Assembly: GCF_003711805.1 (NCBI RefSeq)
Contig: NZ_QXCP01000004.1
Span: forward strand, 372,001-436,000
Length of the DNA stretch: 64,000 bases
DNA from: Brachybacterium sp. EE-P12
GTDB lineage: Bacteria; Actinomycetota; Actinomycetes; Actinomycetales; Dermabacteraceae
Direction of reading: 5' to 3'
Part shown: positions 15,981 to 24,561 of the stretch, in pieces
How positions within the stretch are numbered: the first letter of the stretch is position 1
How the letters are laid out: each line of letters starts with the position of its first letter
Position numbers and translations under genes: made by a program
Notes under the pieces: model-generated
Databases searched by the model: none
The model's input: the letters and a program-made list of their open reading frames with translations, nothing else
Told to the model about the DNA's origin: nothing

Positions 15981-17288
15981 ATGACCCTCCTCGACACCGC
16001 CCGCCCCGGCGTCTCCGAGCTCACCCCTGTCCGTCGTCGCCTCGCCCTGCTCGCGATCGCGCTCGGCGGCTTCGGCATCGGCGGCTCCGAGTTCGTCTCC
16101 ATGGGCCTGCTGCCCGGCATCGCCCACGGGCTCCTGCCCGAGCTCATGGCCTCCGACCCCGAGAGCGGCATCGCCCGCGCCGGGATCGCGATCACCGCCT
16201 ACGCCCTCGGCGTGGTCGTCGGCGCTCCGGCTCTCGCGCTGCTCTCGGTGCGCTGGAGCCGCACCACGATGATCATGCTGCTCGCCGTGGCCCTCGCTGC
16301 GGGCACCCTGCTCTCCGGCATCATGCCCACCTTCGAGCTGACCGTGCTCGCCCGCTTCCTCGCGGGCATCCCGCACGGCGCCTACTTCGGCGTCGCCTCG
16401 CTCCTGGCCGCCTCGCTCATGGGGCCCGGCAGCCAGGGCAAGGGCACCGCGCTGGCCCTGTCCGGCCTCACCGTCGCGAACCTCATCGGCGTCCCGATCC
16501 TCACCGCGATCGGCCAGACCGCCGGCTGGCGCGCCGTCTACCTGCTGCTGACCGCAGTGTTCCTCGCGACCTTCGTCGCCCTGTACCTCACCGTCCCCCA
16601 TCAGGAGAAGGCGATCGGCCGCCGCATGGTCGACGAGCTCGTGGCCCTCAAGCGCCTCCAGCTGTGGATCGTCATCGGCATCGCCGCGGTCGGCTTCTCC
16701 GGCGCCTTCGCCGTGTTCAGCTACGTCGCCGACATCACCACCCAGGTCACCGGCGCCTCCGCGAGCTCGGTGCCGTGGGTGCTCGCCGCTGCGGGTCTCG
16801 GCATGACCATCGGCAACATCGTCGGCGGCGTGACCACCGACCGCTCGCTGAAGGGCACGCTGCTCATCGGCTTCCCGCTGTACATCGCGGCGCTGGCGGT
16901 GCTGTTCGCGGTCGCGCACACCTCGCTGACCGCCCTGATCATCGCGTTCTTCGCCGCGAACCTCGTCAACTCCTCGCTGAGCCCCGCGATGCAGACCTGG
17001 ATGATCCGCATCGCGCACCGCTCCGAGCTGCTCGGCGCCTCGATGAACCAGGCCGCGTTCAACGTCGCCAACGCCCTCGGCGCGAGCCTCGGCGGCGCGG
17101 TGATCGCGGCGGGCTTCGGCTACGAGGCCCCGATGGTCGTCGCGATCGTGCTGGCGAGCACCGGGTTCGCCATGGTCGTCGCGACGCTCATCGCGCTGAA
17201 GGTCCGCTCCCGCCGCACCCTCCAGGTGCTCCGCGATCACGAGGAGACCATCACCGGCTCCATCCCCGTGGTCACCGTCGGGGTCTGA
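15981..17288 (+). CDS. MFS transporter, DHA1 sugar/drug-efflux type
   Basis: Integral membrane protein of 435 aa with 12 predicted helices in two six-helix halves. MFS features include GSEFVSMGLLPGI in helix 1, ALLSVRWSRTTMI in the loop 2-3 region, RFLAGIPHGAYFGVA in helix 4, and HQEKAIGRRMVDE in the central loop. It most resembles AraJ/YdhP-like exporters (sugars, arabinose-like or drugs). The ATG at 15981 follows GAGG at 8 nt. It is divergent from a sugar-sensing ROK regulator and is followed by a strong hairpin. The substrate is unknown. Confidence 0.88.
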   Translation: MTLLDTARPGVSELTPVRRRLALLAIALGGFGIGGSEFVSMGLLPGIAHGLLPELMASDPESGIARAGIAITAYALGVVVGAPALALLSVRWSRTTMIMLLAVALAAGTLLSGIMPTFELTVLARFLAGIPHGAYFGVASLLAASLMGPGSQGKGTALALSGLTVANLIGVPILTAIGQTAGWRAVYLLLTAVFLATFVALYLTVPHQEKAIGRRMVDELVALKRLQLWIVIGIAAVGFSGAFAVFSYVADITTQVTGASASSVPWVLAAAGLGMTIGNIVGGVTTDRSLKGTLLIGFPLYIAALAVLFAVAHTSLTALIIAFFAANLVNSSLSPAMQTWMIRIAHRSELLGASMNQAAFNVANALGASLGGAVIAAGFGYEAPMVVAIVLASTGFAMVVATLIALKVRSRRTLQVLRDHEETITGSIPVVTVGV

Positions 17289-17339
17289 TCCCGGCCGACG
17301 GCCGACGGCGGACGCGCCGTGCACCCGCCGCTCGCACCG

Positions 17340-17373
17340 CAGGACCCGTGACCGGAGACGGTCACGGGTCCTG
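17340..17373 (+). terminator. Hairpin terminator after the MFS gene
   Basis: A perfect 14-bp stem (17340-17353 with 17360-17373) with the loop GGAGAC, 52 bp after the MFS stop. There is no U-run, which is common in this GC-rich group. Downstream to 17561 I see a possible TAGTGT -10 for the next gene but no riboswitch that I recognise. Confidence 0.75.
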
Positions 17374-17561
17374 TCGCATGCTCGGGCAGGCGGCCCGTCG
17401 GACGCCGGTCCCCTCCCGGATCCAGCGCGCTCTCTCCAAACAGGGCTTGGGAGTAGCATCGGCCGCACTTGGGTGTCACACTCGTTCATCCGACCCGCTC
17501 GTCGCGCGGGGCGGCGTCCTAGTGTGGCCATATCCGACCCGCTGAGGAATGAGGAGCCGCC

Positions 17562-18695
17562 GTGCACATCCAGACCGCCGCCGTGCACACCCTGAGGGAG
17601 TTCGAGCACGGAGCCGTCGTCCCGCCGGTACACCTGGCCTCGACCTTCGAGCTCGACCCCGCCACCGAGGACGGCGCCTACGCCTACCAGCGAGGCAGCA
17701 ACCCCACCCGTGCCCAGCTCGAGCAGGTCCTCGCCGCCCTGGACGGCGCCGGCCACGGCTTCGCCTTCGCCTCCGGCATGGCCGCGACCGCCGCGGCCCT
17801 GTCCACGCTCGAGGTCGGCGACGAGGTGATCCTCTCCGCCAGCGTCTACGGCGGCACCTACCGCCTCGTGGATCTCGTGCTGCCCGGGCGGGGCATCACC
17901 GGCCGCTTCGTCGCCGATCTCGGGGAGCTCACCGACGAGGACTTCACCCCCGCCACCCGCGCGGTCTTCGTCGAGACCCCCGCGAACCCGACTCTGCGGA
18001 TCACCGACCTGCGCCGCATCGTCGAGCTCGCCCACCGCCACGACGCCCTCGTGATCGTGGACAACACCTTCATGACTCCGGTCCTGCAGAAGCCGCTCGC
18101 TCTCGGCGCCGACATCGTCGTGCAGTCCGCGACGAAGTACCTCGCCGGCCACTCCGACCTCCTCGCCGGGACCGTCACCACCGACGACGACCGCCTCGCC
18201 GATGCTTTCCGTCTCGCCCAGAAGGCCCAGGGCGGGGTGCTCGGCCCGCAGGACTCCTTCCGCCTGATCCAGTCGATCAAGACCCTCCCGCTGCGCCTCG
18301 AGCGGCAGCAGGCGAACGCCGAGGCGATCGTCCGGCACCTGAACTCCCACGAGCGCATCGCCCAGGTCTGGTACCCCGGCTCGCACAGCGAGGAGGAGGC
18401 GCGCATCCACGACGCCCAGGCCGCCGGCCGCGGCGCGGTGCTCTCCTTCGAGCTCGCGGACGGGCTGGATCGCATCGCGTTCCTGCGGGCGCTGCGCTAT
18501 CCCGCCTACGCCGTGAGCCTCGGCGGCGTCGAGTCGCTGATCTGCCGCCCCGCGACGATGACGCATGAGGCGATGTCCCCCGAGGCCCAGGCCGAGGCGG
18601 GCATCAGCTCCGAGATGCTGCGCCTGAGCGTCGGCATCGAGGACCTCGCCGACCTGCTCGAGGACCTCGACCAGGCCCTCGCCGCCGCCGGCTGA
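17562..18695 (+). CDS. Cystathionine gamma-synthase/lyase-type PLP enzyme
   Basis: Cys/Met-metabolism PLP-dependent enzyme of 377 aa. Fold type I motifs are complete: the YAYQRGSNPTRAQLE substrate region, ASGMAA phosphate site, SVYGGTYRL (Y96), D167 in IVDNTF, the PLP lysine K192 in QSATKYLAGHSD, and a C-terminal LSVGIEDLADLLEDL. The GTG start has GAGGAG 5 nt upstream. It stands directly before a polar-amino-acid ABC importer, which suggests use of imported cystine or a sulfur amino acid (cystathionine gamma-lyase or cystine lyase). Gamma-synthase or O-acetylhomoserine activity cannot be excluded by sequence. Confidence 0.85.
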   Translation: MHIQTAAVHTLREFEHGAVVPPVHLASTFELDPATEDGAYAYQRGSNPTRAQLEQVLAALDGAGHGFAFASGMAATAAALSTLEVGDEVILSASVYGGTYRLVDLVLPGRGITGRFVADLGELTDEDFTPATRAVFVETPANPTLRITDLRRIVELAHRHDALVIVDNTFMTPVLQKPLALGADIVVQSATKYLAGHSDLLAGTVTTDDDRLADAFRLAQKAQGGVLGPQDSFRLIQSIKTLPLRLERQQANAEAIVRHLNSHERIAQVWYPGSHSEEEARIHDAQAAGRGAVLSFELADGLDRIAFLRALRYPAYAVSLGGVESLICRPATMTHEAMSPEAQAEAGISSEMLRLSVGIEDLADLLEDLDQALAAAG

Positions 18696-18731
18696 CCGCA
18701 CCCGCCGCCCCCTATCGCAGAGGACAGCTCC

Positions 18732-19565
18732 ATGAGCTCCGCATCCCGCCCCACCCGCCGACTCGCCCTCGCCCTCGGCGGCACCTCCGTCCTGGCCGTC
18801 CTCGCCGCGTGCAGCTCCGAGGGAGGCTCCGGCTCCTCCGACGGAGGCGGCGGCGCGGACGTGCTCGCCCGCATCCAGGAGAGCGGCACCGTACGCATCG
18901 GCCTCGAGGGGACCTACCGTCCCTACGCCTTCCACGACAGCAGCGGCGAGCTGGTCGGCTTCGAGAAGGAGATCGCCGACCGCATCGCCGAGGGGCTCGG
19001 CGCCGAGCCGGAGTACGTCGAGACCGAGTGGGACTCCCTCATCGCCGGCCTCGACGTGGACCGCTACGACCTCGTCGTCAACAACGTCGGCATCACCCCG
19101 GAGCGGCAGGAGGTCTACGCCTTCTCCGAGCCCTACGCCCGCTCCATCGGCCGGGTCGCGGTGCCGGAGGACTCCGAGCTGCAGACCCTCGCCGAGCTCG
19201 AGGGCGCGCGCGCCGCGCAGACGGCGACCAGCAACTGGGCCGCACAGATGGAGGGGCTCGGCGCCGAGATCGTGCCCGTCCAGGGTTTCGCCGAGGCGAT
19301 CGAGCTGGTGCTCCAGGGACGCGCCGACGCGACCGCGAACGACCTCATCTCCTTCCAGACCTACCAGGAGGAGCACCCCGAGGCGTCCTTCCGCCTGCTG
19401 GACGAGGAGCTGCCCGACGACACCACCGTCGGCGTGATCATGCAGCAGGACCAGGACGCCCTGCTCGACGAGGTGAACACGATCCTCGAGGAGATGAAGC
19501 AGGACGGCTCGCTCACCGCGATCTACGAGGAGTGGGTGGGTCAGGACATCACCCCGGAGAGCTGA
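18732..19565 (+). CDS. ABC importer substrate-binding lipoprotein (polar amino acid, likely cystine)
   Basis: Extracytoplasmic binding protein of 277 aa. Signal peptide with lipobox LAAC, so the mature protein starts at lipidated C27. A family-3 solute-binding fold follows: VRIGLEGTYRPYAFHD, DWDSLI-like ETEWDSLIAGLDVDRYDLVVNNVGITPERQ, and GRADATANDLISF. The ATG has GAGG about 8 nt upstream. It is followed at 6 nt by the permease gene. The cystine assignment rests on the neighbouring cystathionine-type enzyme and resemblance to TcyA-like proteins, not on a proven binding residue. Confidence 0.85.
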   Translation: MSSASRPTRRLALALGGTSVLAVLAACSSEGGSGSSDGGGGADVLARIQESGTVRIGLEGTYRPYAFHDSSGELVGFEKEIADRIAEGLGAEPEYVETEWDSLIAGLDVDRYDLVVNNVGITPERQEVYAFSEPYARSIGRVAVPEDSELQTLAELEGARAAQTATSNWAAQMEGLGAEIVPVQGFAEAIELVLQGRADATANDLISFQTYQEEHPEASFRLLDEELPDDTTVGVIMQQDQDALLDEVNTILEEMKQDGSLTAIYEEWVGQDITPES

Positions 19566-19571
19566 GCGACC

Positions 19572-20237
19572 ATGCCCCGCTTCCTCGAGCTCTGGATCGA
19601 GTCCCTGCCGCGGCTGCTGGCCGCGCTCGTCCAGATCACGGTCCCGCTGTCGCTGCTCTCCTTCGCGATCGCGCTCGTGATCGCGGTGCTGGTGGCGCTC
19701 GTCCGGCTGTACGTGCCGTTCCCGCTGAACCTGGTGGCCTGGGCGTACGTGCAGGTGTTCCGCGGCACCCCGCTCGTGGTGCAGCTGTTCATCGTCTACT
19801 TCGGGCTGCCGAGGATCGGGATCGAGCTGGAGGCGTTCCCCGCCGCCGTGATCACGCTCGCGCTGAACACGGGCGCCTACGCCTCCGAGGCGGTGCGCGC
19901 CTCGGTCCTCTCGATCCCGCGCGGCCAGTTCGAGGCGGCCCGCTCCCTGAACCTCTCGCGCACGGCGACCTTCCGGCGGGTGGTCGCCCCGCAGGCGATG
20001 CGGATCGTGCTGCCGCCGCTCGCCAACGACTTCATCGACCTGGTCAAGGGGACCAGTCTGGTCTTCGCGATCACGCTCATCGACCTCTTCCAGGTGGGTC
20101 GGCAGATCGCCGCGACCAACTATGAGCCGCTGATCATGTACACCCTGGTGGCGCTGATCTACCTCGTGGTGGTCTCGCTGCTGAGCATCGGGCAGAACCA
20201 GCTCGAGAGGAAGGTGTCCGCCCATGTCCGCACCTGA
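19572..20237 (+). CDS. ABC importer permease (HisMQ type)
   Basis: Membrane permease of 221 aa with about five helices. The coupling motif EAARSLNLSRTATFRRVVAPQ corresponds to EAA...G...P of polar amino-acid permeases. N-terminal FRGTPLVVQLFIVYFGLP is the typical HisMQ signature. It probably works as a homodimer, since the operon has only one permease. Its end overlaps the ATPase start by 14 nt, so the two are translationally coupled. Confidence 0.92.
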   Translation: MPRFLELWIESLPRLLAALVQITVPLSLLSFAIALVIAVLVALVRLYVPFPLNLVAWAYVQVFRGTPLVVQLFIVYFGLPRIGIELEAFPAAVITLALNTGAYASEAVRASVLSIPRGQFEAARSLNLSRTATFRRVVAPQAMRIVLPPLANDFIDLVKGTSLVFAITLIDLFQVGRQIAATNYEPLIMYTLVALIYLVVVSLLSIGQNQLERKVSAHVRT

Positions 20238-20997
20238 GAACGCGCCCGCCGCCCGACCGCCGCTGGCCGTGCGCGGGCTGCGCAAGGCCTTCGGGGAGCT
20301 CGTCGCCCTCGAGGGGGTCACCCTCGAGATCGAGAGGGGCACCACGACGGTGCTGCTGGGCCCCTCCGGCTCGGGGAAGTCGACGCTGCTGCGCTGCCTG
20401 AACCTGCTCGAGAAACCGGATGCGGGCACCCTCGACCTCGGCGACGGCCCGATCGAGGTCGGCGGACGGCTCCCCGCACGCACCGTCCGGCAGATCCGCT
20501 CCCGCTCCACGATGGTGTTCCAGCAGTTCAACCTCTTCCCGCACCTGACCGCCCTCGGCAACGTCACCCTCGCCCCGATCGAGAACCTCGGCATCGGGCG
20601 GGACGAGGCCGAGCGGCGCGGCCGTGAGCTGCTGGGGAAGGTGGGCCTGGCCGACAAGGCGGAGGCCTATCCGGACCGGCTCTCCGGCGGACAGCAGCAG
20701 CGCGTCGCGATCGCCCGCGCCCTCGCCATGGATCCCGACGTGCTGCTCTTCGACGAGCCGACCTCCGCGCTGGACCCCGAGCTCGCCGCCGAGGTGGTCG
20801 CGGTGCTCGCCGATCTCGCCGCGGAGCAGCGCACGCTCGTGGTCGTCACCCATTCGCTCGCCTTCGCGCAGCGGGTCGCTGACCGGGTCGTGTTCCTCGA
20901 GGACGGGCGGATACTGCAGGACGGCACCCCGCAGGAGTTCTTCGCGAGCACCGACGAGCGCCTGCGCCGCTTCCGCGAGGTCATCAGCTCGGTCTGA
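20224..20997 (+). CDS. ABC importer ATP-binding protein
   Basis: ATPase of 257 aa powering the amino-acid importer. Walker A GPSGSGKST at residues 46-54, Q-loop FQQFNLFPHLT, signature LSGGQQQRVA, Walker B LLFDEPTSALD, and the H-switch VVTHS. This is the GlnQ/TcyC type. The ATG at 20224 has GAGAGGAAGG upstream inside the permease gene. The operon is PLP enzyme, binding protein, permease, ATPase. No strong terminator follows. Confidence 0.94.
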   Translation: MSAPENAPAARPPLAVRGLRKAFGELVALEGVTLEIERGTTTVLLGPSGSGKSTLLRCLNLLEKPDAGTLDLGDGPIEVGGRLPARTVRQIRSRSTMVFQQFNLFPHLTALGNVTLAPIENLGIGRDEAERRGRELLGKVGLADKAEAYPDRLSGGQQQRVAIARALAMDPDVLLFDEPTSALDPELAAEVVAVLADLAAEQRTLVVVTHSLAFAQRVADRVVFLEDGRILQDGTPQEFFASTDERLRRFREVISSV

Positions 20998-21086
20998 GCC
21001 GCTCGCCCCGGGATCGGTCACGCTTCGCTCACGGCGCAGTGCGTGCCCAGGCGGATCTCGGGAACGGCCGCTAGGCTGGGCGGGTC

Positions 21087-21122
21087 GGTCCGGTGGACCC
21101 TGTCGGGGTCGCCGTCGACCCC
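21087..21122 (+). promoter_or_regulatory. Two small hairpins in the leader of the Bax-inhibitor-1 gene
   Basis: GGTCC-ggt-GGACC (21087-21099) and GGGGTC-gccgtc-GACCCC (21105-21122) lie between a possible TAGGCT -10 (21072-21077) and the ribosome site at 21137. They could fold in the 5' UTR; function is unknown. Confidence 0.4.
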
Positions 21123-21147
21123 CGTTCGTTCCCACGTGAGGAGTCAC

Positions 21148-22044
21148 ATGGCACGCCACAACATCGTGTTCGGCCGTGACCAGGCAGTGCAGCAGGGTGG
21201 CAGCGCGTACAGCGGCCCCCGCTTCGGCCAGGCCGCGCAGACCGGACCCGCTCCCGACACCCAGTGGTCCTCCGGCTTCGGCCAGCAGGGCGGCGACCAG
21301 CTCGAGGCGATGTACGCCCGCCCGGCCGCCACCGGTCACGACACCGGCCGCATGACCATGCGCGACGCGCTCAACGCCATCACCGCGACCCTCGGCGTCA
21401 TCATCGTGGTCGGCTTCGCCGTCGCGATGACGCCGCTCGCCCTCGGCCTCGTCGCCGGGGAGGCCGGGCTCCAGGCCGGGCTCGCGCTCGCCGGCGTCGC
21501 GACCCTCGTCGGCGTGATCGGCGGGCTCGTCGCCTCGCTGGTCAACATCTTCAAGAAGCAGCCCTCGACGATCGCGGTGCTGGTCTACGCCGTGTTCGAG
21601 GGACTGTTCCTCGGCGGGATCAGCGGGACGATGGAGTACATCTACCCCGGCATCGCGCTGCAGGCCGTGATCGGCACCCTCGCCGTGGCCGGCACCGTCC
21701 TGGTGCTCTTCCATCTCGGGATCCTGCGCACCTCGCCGGCGCTGACCAAGATCTTCCTGGTCGCGATGGTGGCCTACCTGATCTTCGGGATCGTGAACAT
21801 CGGCTACCTGCTGCTGACCGGCACCAGCCTGCGCGAGGGCGTGGTCGGCCTGATCATCGGCGGTCTCGCCGTGGTGATGGCCTCCTACTCGCTCGTGATG
21901 GACTTCGAGGACGTCCAGCGCTCCGCCCAGGCGGGGGTGCCGCGGAAGTACGCGTGGCGTCTCGCCTTCGGCATCGCCGTGACGATGGTGTGGCTGTACG
22001 TCGAGGTGCTGCGGATCCTGATGATCCTGCGCGGCAGCGACTGA
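21148..22044 (+). CDS. Bax inhibitor-1/YccA-family membrane protein
   Basis: Protein of 298 aa. A soluble, Gln/Gly-rich N-terminus of about 70 residues is followed by seven membrane helices with family features: TMRDALNAITATLGVIIVVGFAVA, AVFEGLFLGGISG, LVMDFEDVQRSAQAGVPRKYAWRLAFGI and the final VWLYVEVLRILMIL. The acidic pair in the FED segment and the last-helix positions match the pH-sensitive calcium leak described for Bacillus YetJ. The ATG at 21148 has GTGAGGAG 6 nt upstream. It stands alone, between an ABC operon and cardiolipin synthase. Confidence 0.92.
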   Translation: MARHNIVFGRDQAVQQGGSAYSGPRFGQAAQTGPAPDTQWSSGFGQQGGDQLEAMYARPAATGHDTGRMTMRDALNAITATLGVIIVVGFAVAMTPLALGLVAGEAGLQAGLALAGVATLVGVIGGLVASLVNIFKKQPSTIAVLVYAVFEGLFLGGISGTMEYIYPGIALQAVIGTLAVAGTVLVLFHLGILRTSPALTKIFLVAMVAYLIFGIVNIGYLLLTGTSLREGVVGLIIGGLAVVMASYSLVMDFEDVQRSAQAGVPRKYAWRLAFGIAVTMVWLYVEVLRILMILRGSD

Positions 22045-22115
22045 GCCGGCGCCGCAGCGACCCGGCCGCCCCGCCGACGGCCGTCGACGCTGCGAGGAGC
22101 TCCACTACGTATGCT

Positions 22116-22147
22116 GAGCGGCGGGTCCCGGAAGGGGCCCGCCGCTC
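22116..22147 (+). terminator. GC-rich hairpin after the Bax-inhibitor-1 gene
   Basis: GAGCGGCGGG (22116-22125) pairs with CCCGCCGCTC (22138-22147). An inner CCC/GGG extension across a U-G pair makes a 14-bp stem with the loop GGAA. It sits 72 bp after the stop codon and 40 bp before the next start, so it may instead be a leader structure of the cardiolipin synthase gene. Confidence 0.6.
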
Positions 22148-22186
22148 GGCTGTCCGATGCCCCGATGTCGCAGGAGGGAACGCCCC

Positions 22187-23671
22187 ATGGGAGTGTGGCA
22201 GTGGGTGCTCGAGCACTGGGCGCTGGTGTGGACGTACCTGTACGTCGGCGTCGACGTGCTGCTCAGGCTGATCAGCCTCGTCGTCGTGCCGCGGAACCGC
22301 CGGCCCGGATCCGCGCTCGCCTGGCTGCTGGCGATCATGGTGCTCCCGATCGTCGGCTTCCCCCTGTTCCTGCTGCTGGGGCGCTCGCAGCTGCCCAGGC
22401 GACGCCTGGCGAAGCAGCGGGTGGTCAACCGCCTGATGCGGGTGCGGGCCCATTCGATCCCCGACAGCGAGCTCGACGAGGACGTGCCCAGCTGGCTGCA
22501 GGGCGCGGTGCAGCTGAACCGCGAGCTCGGCGCCTTCCCGCTGACGGGCAACAACTCCGCCGAGCTGGAGATCGACTACGACACCTCGATCGCGAGGATG
22601 GCCGAGGACATCCGCAGCGCGCGAGAGAGTGTCCACGTGCTCTTCTACATCATGGGTCTGGACGAGGCCACCGAGGACTTCTTCGACGCGCTCGCGGAGC
22701 GGGCCGAGGCCGGGGTGACGGTCCGGGTCCTGTACGACCACTGGGGCGCGGTCAGCCATGGCGCGCAGTACCGGGCCATGCGGCGCCGGCTCGATGCGCA
22801 CGGCATCGAGCACGCGCCGATGATGCCGATCCGGCTGATCCGCGACGGCGCCTTCCAGCGCCCTGATCTGCGCAACCACCGCAAGATGGTGATCGTCGAC
22901 GGCGAGATCGGGTGGATGGGATCGCAGAACCTCATCGCGGCCCACTACGACAAGCCCGCCAACATCCGTCGCGGCCTGCACTGGCAGGAGACGATGGGTC
23001 GGTTCCGGGGGCCGATCGTCGCGGAGCTGAACCTGCTGTTCGCCACCGACTGGTTCTACGAGACCGACGAGATGCTCGATCAGCAGACCCTCGTGCGGCC
23101 CTCGCGGGACGCCTCGGGCACCTACGAGTGCCAGCTCGTGCCCAGCGGACCGGGCTTCGTGGCGGAGAACAACCTGCTTCTGTTCAACCAGCTGTTCTAC
23201 TCCGCCACGCGGCGCATCGTCGCGGTCTCGCCCTACTTCGTGCCCGACGAGTCGATGCTCACCGCGCTGATCACCGCCGCCCGGCGCGGGGTCGAGGTGG
23301 AGCTGTTCGTCTCGGAGATCGGCGACCAGTTCCTCGTCTTCCACGCCCAGCGCTCCTACTACTCCATGCTGCTGGAGGCCGGGGTGCGGATCTGGCTCTA
23401 CCGGGCGCCGACGATCCTGCACGCCAAGCACGTCACGATCGACGACTCGGTCAGCGTGATCGGCTCCTCGAACATGGACCAGCGCTCCTTCCTGCTGCAG
23501 ATGGAGTGCTCGCTGATGGTGGGCGGGACCGACTTCATGGAGAAGATCCGCGAGGTGGAGGCCACCTACCGCGCCCGCAGCCGGGAGCTCACGCGCGAGG
23601 AGTGGGAGTCCCGGCCGCGCGCCATGCAGGTCATCGACAACCTGTGCCGCCTGGCCTCCTCGGTGGTCTGA
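22187..23671 (+). CDS. cls: Cardiolipin synthase (phospholipase D superfamily)
   Basis: Membrane enzyme of 494 aa that condenses phosphatidylglycerol units to cardiolipin. Two N-terminal helices (about residues 10-30 and 42-62) anchor it. Two HKD motifs form the active site: NHRKMVIVDG followed by GSQN, and HAKHVTIDD followed by GSSNMDQRS. The C-terminus (EVEATYRARSRELTREEW) fits family members. The ATG at 22187 has GGAGGG 9 nt upstream; an in-frame ATG 30 nt further up lacks a site. Length and motifs are complete. Confidence 0.95.
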   Translation: MGVWQWVLEHWALVWTYLYVGVDVLLRLISLVVVPRNRRPGSALAWLLAIMVLPIVGFPLFLLLGRSQLPRRRLAKQRVVNRLMRVRAHSIPDSELDEDVPSWLQGAVQLNRELGAFPLTGNNSAELEIDYDTSIARMAEDIRSARESVHVLFYIMGLDEATEDFFDALAERAEAGVTVRVLYDHWGAVSHGAQYRAMRRRLDAHGIEHAPMMPIRLIRDGAFQRPDLRNHRKMVIVDGEIGWMGSQNLIAAHYDKPANIRRGLHWQETMGRFRGPIVAELNLLFATDWFYETDEMLDQQTLVRPSRDASGTYECQLVPSGPGFVAENNLLLFNQLFYSATRRIVAVSPYFVPDESMLTALITAARRGVEVELFVSEIGDQFLVFHAQRSYYSMLLEAGVRIWLYRAPTILHAKHVTIDDSVSVIGSSNMDQRSFLLQMECSLMVGGTDFMEKIREVEATYRARSRELTREEWESRPRAMQVIDNLCRLASSVV

Positions 23672-23702
23672 CAAGCCGGGGCGCTCCCCGCCGCGACGGC
23701 GC

Positions 23703-24512
23703 TCACCCGATCCCGGTGAGGGTCTCCAGCGCCTCGTCCGCCGCCTCCTCGTGCTCGGTCACGCCCACGGCGGTCTCCTGCAGGAAGGCGCTCGGGCCCT
23801 GCGGGGTCTCCAGCACGATCACCGACAGGCTCGTCGCGTCGGTGCGCTCCAGATCGCTCTTGGCGAAGTACACGGTCGCCGTGGTGCGGTACCCGGACAT
23901 CCCCGCGACCGTCACCGGCTCGGTCACCTCGTCGGCGAGGCTGCGGCCCTGGGTGCTGCCCCAGATGCTCGCGGAGAAGTAGCAGGAGAGGATCTTCTGC
24001 GAGGCGACCTCCGCGCCCGGGTACTGAACGCCGGGCTGCCACTGCACCGCGCCGACGGACATCCCCGAGTACCAGTCCTCCTCGACCTCCGCGTAGGCGC
24101 CCCGGGCGTCGTCCATGAACGCGAGACCCCTGGGCGTGCGGATCAGGTCGTATGAGCTGGGTGGAGCGAACTGCAGCCCGCCGCCGCGCAGCTTCCCGGA
24201 GGGGTCGGCCGAGCTGCGCTCGATCGACTCCGGCGACCAGCAGCGCTGCTCCTCGACCTCGCCCGTCGGGGTCGCCGAGGCGCTCTGCGAGGTGCCCGAG
24301 GGGCCCGCCGAGGCGGAGGCCGTGGTCGTCGTGCCTCCGCCGGAGGGGGCGGCTCCGTTCCCCCGCAGCACCAGGTAGGCGATCGTGCCGCCCACGATCA
24401 GCAGGAACACCGCCGCGAAGGCGATGACGCCGACGAGGAGGGGAGAGGCCCCTCCGCCGCGTCCGCCGGGCACGGCGGGCTGGGGGGAGGGGGAGTGCGG
24501 TCCGGTGTGCAC
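23703..24512 (-). CDS. Membrane-anchored extracytoplasmic protein (paralogue A)
   Basis: Protein of 269 aa. A short cytoplasmic tail, one helix at about residues 25-48 (LLVGVIAFAAVFLLIVGGTIAYLVL), a Ser/Thr/Gly-rich linker (about 52-85), and a globular C-terminal domain starting near GKLRGGGLQFAPP. That domain shares with the next gene the order K-x-RGGGL, a W-containing body, ILSCYF, and ETPQGPSA. GTG 24512 is chosen for the GGAG 7 nt upstream. I recognise no named family. It probably is cotranscribed with its paralogue 49 nt upstream. Confidence 0.75.
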   Translation of the reverse strand: MHTGPHSPSPQPAVPGGRGGGASPLLVGVIAFAAVFLLIVGGTIAYLVLRGNGAAPSGGGTTTTASASAGPSGTSQSASATPTGEVEEQRCWSPESIERSSADPSGKLRGGGLQFAPPSSYDLIRTPRGLAFMDDARGAYAEVEEDWYSGMSVGAVQWQPGVQYPGAEVASQKILSCYFSASIWGSTQGRSLADEVTEPVTVAGMSGYRTTATVYFAKSDLERTDATSLSVIVLETPQGPSAFLQETAVGVTEHEEAADEALETLTGIG

Positions 24513-24561
24513 GGCTGCTCCTGCGGGGGATCGTTGCTGCGGCGGATCATGGCGCGGGGCG

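Noticed and set aside
17374..17561. Possible SAM or T-box riboswitch ahead of the cystathionine-type gene
   Set aside because: No conserved T-box or SAM aptamer sequence seen; only a possible -10 and a normal ribosome site.
15912..20657. Minus-strand open frame of 1581 codons opposite the MFS, PLP-enzyme and ABC genes
   Set aside because: A shadow of four well-recognised plus-strand genes; codon-position GC bias favours the plus strand.
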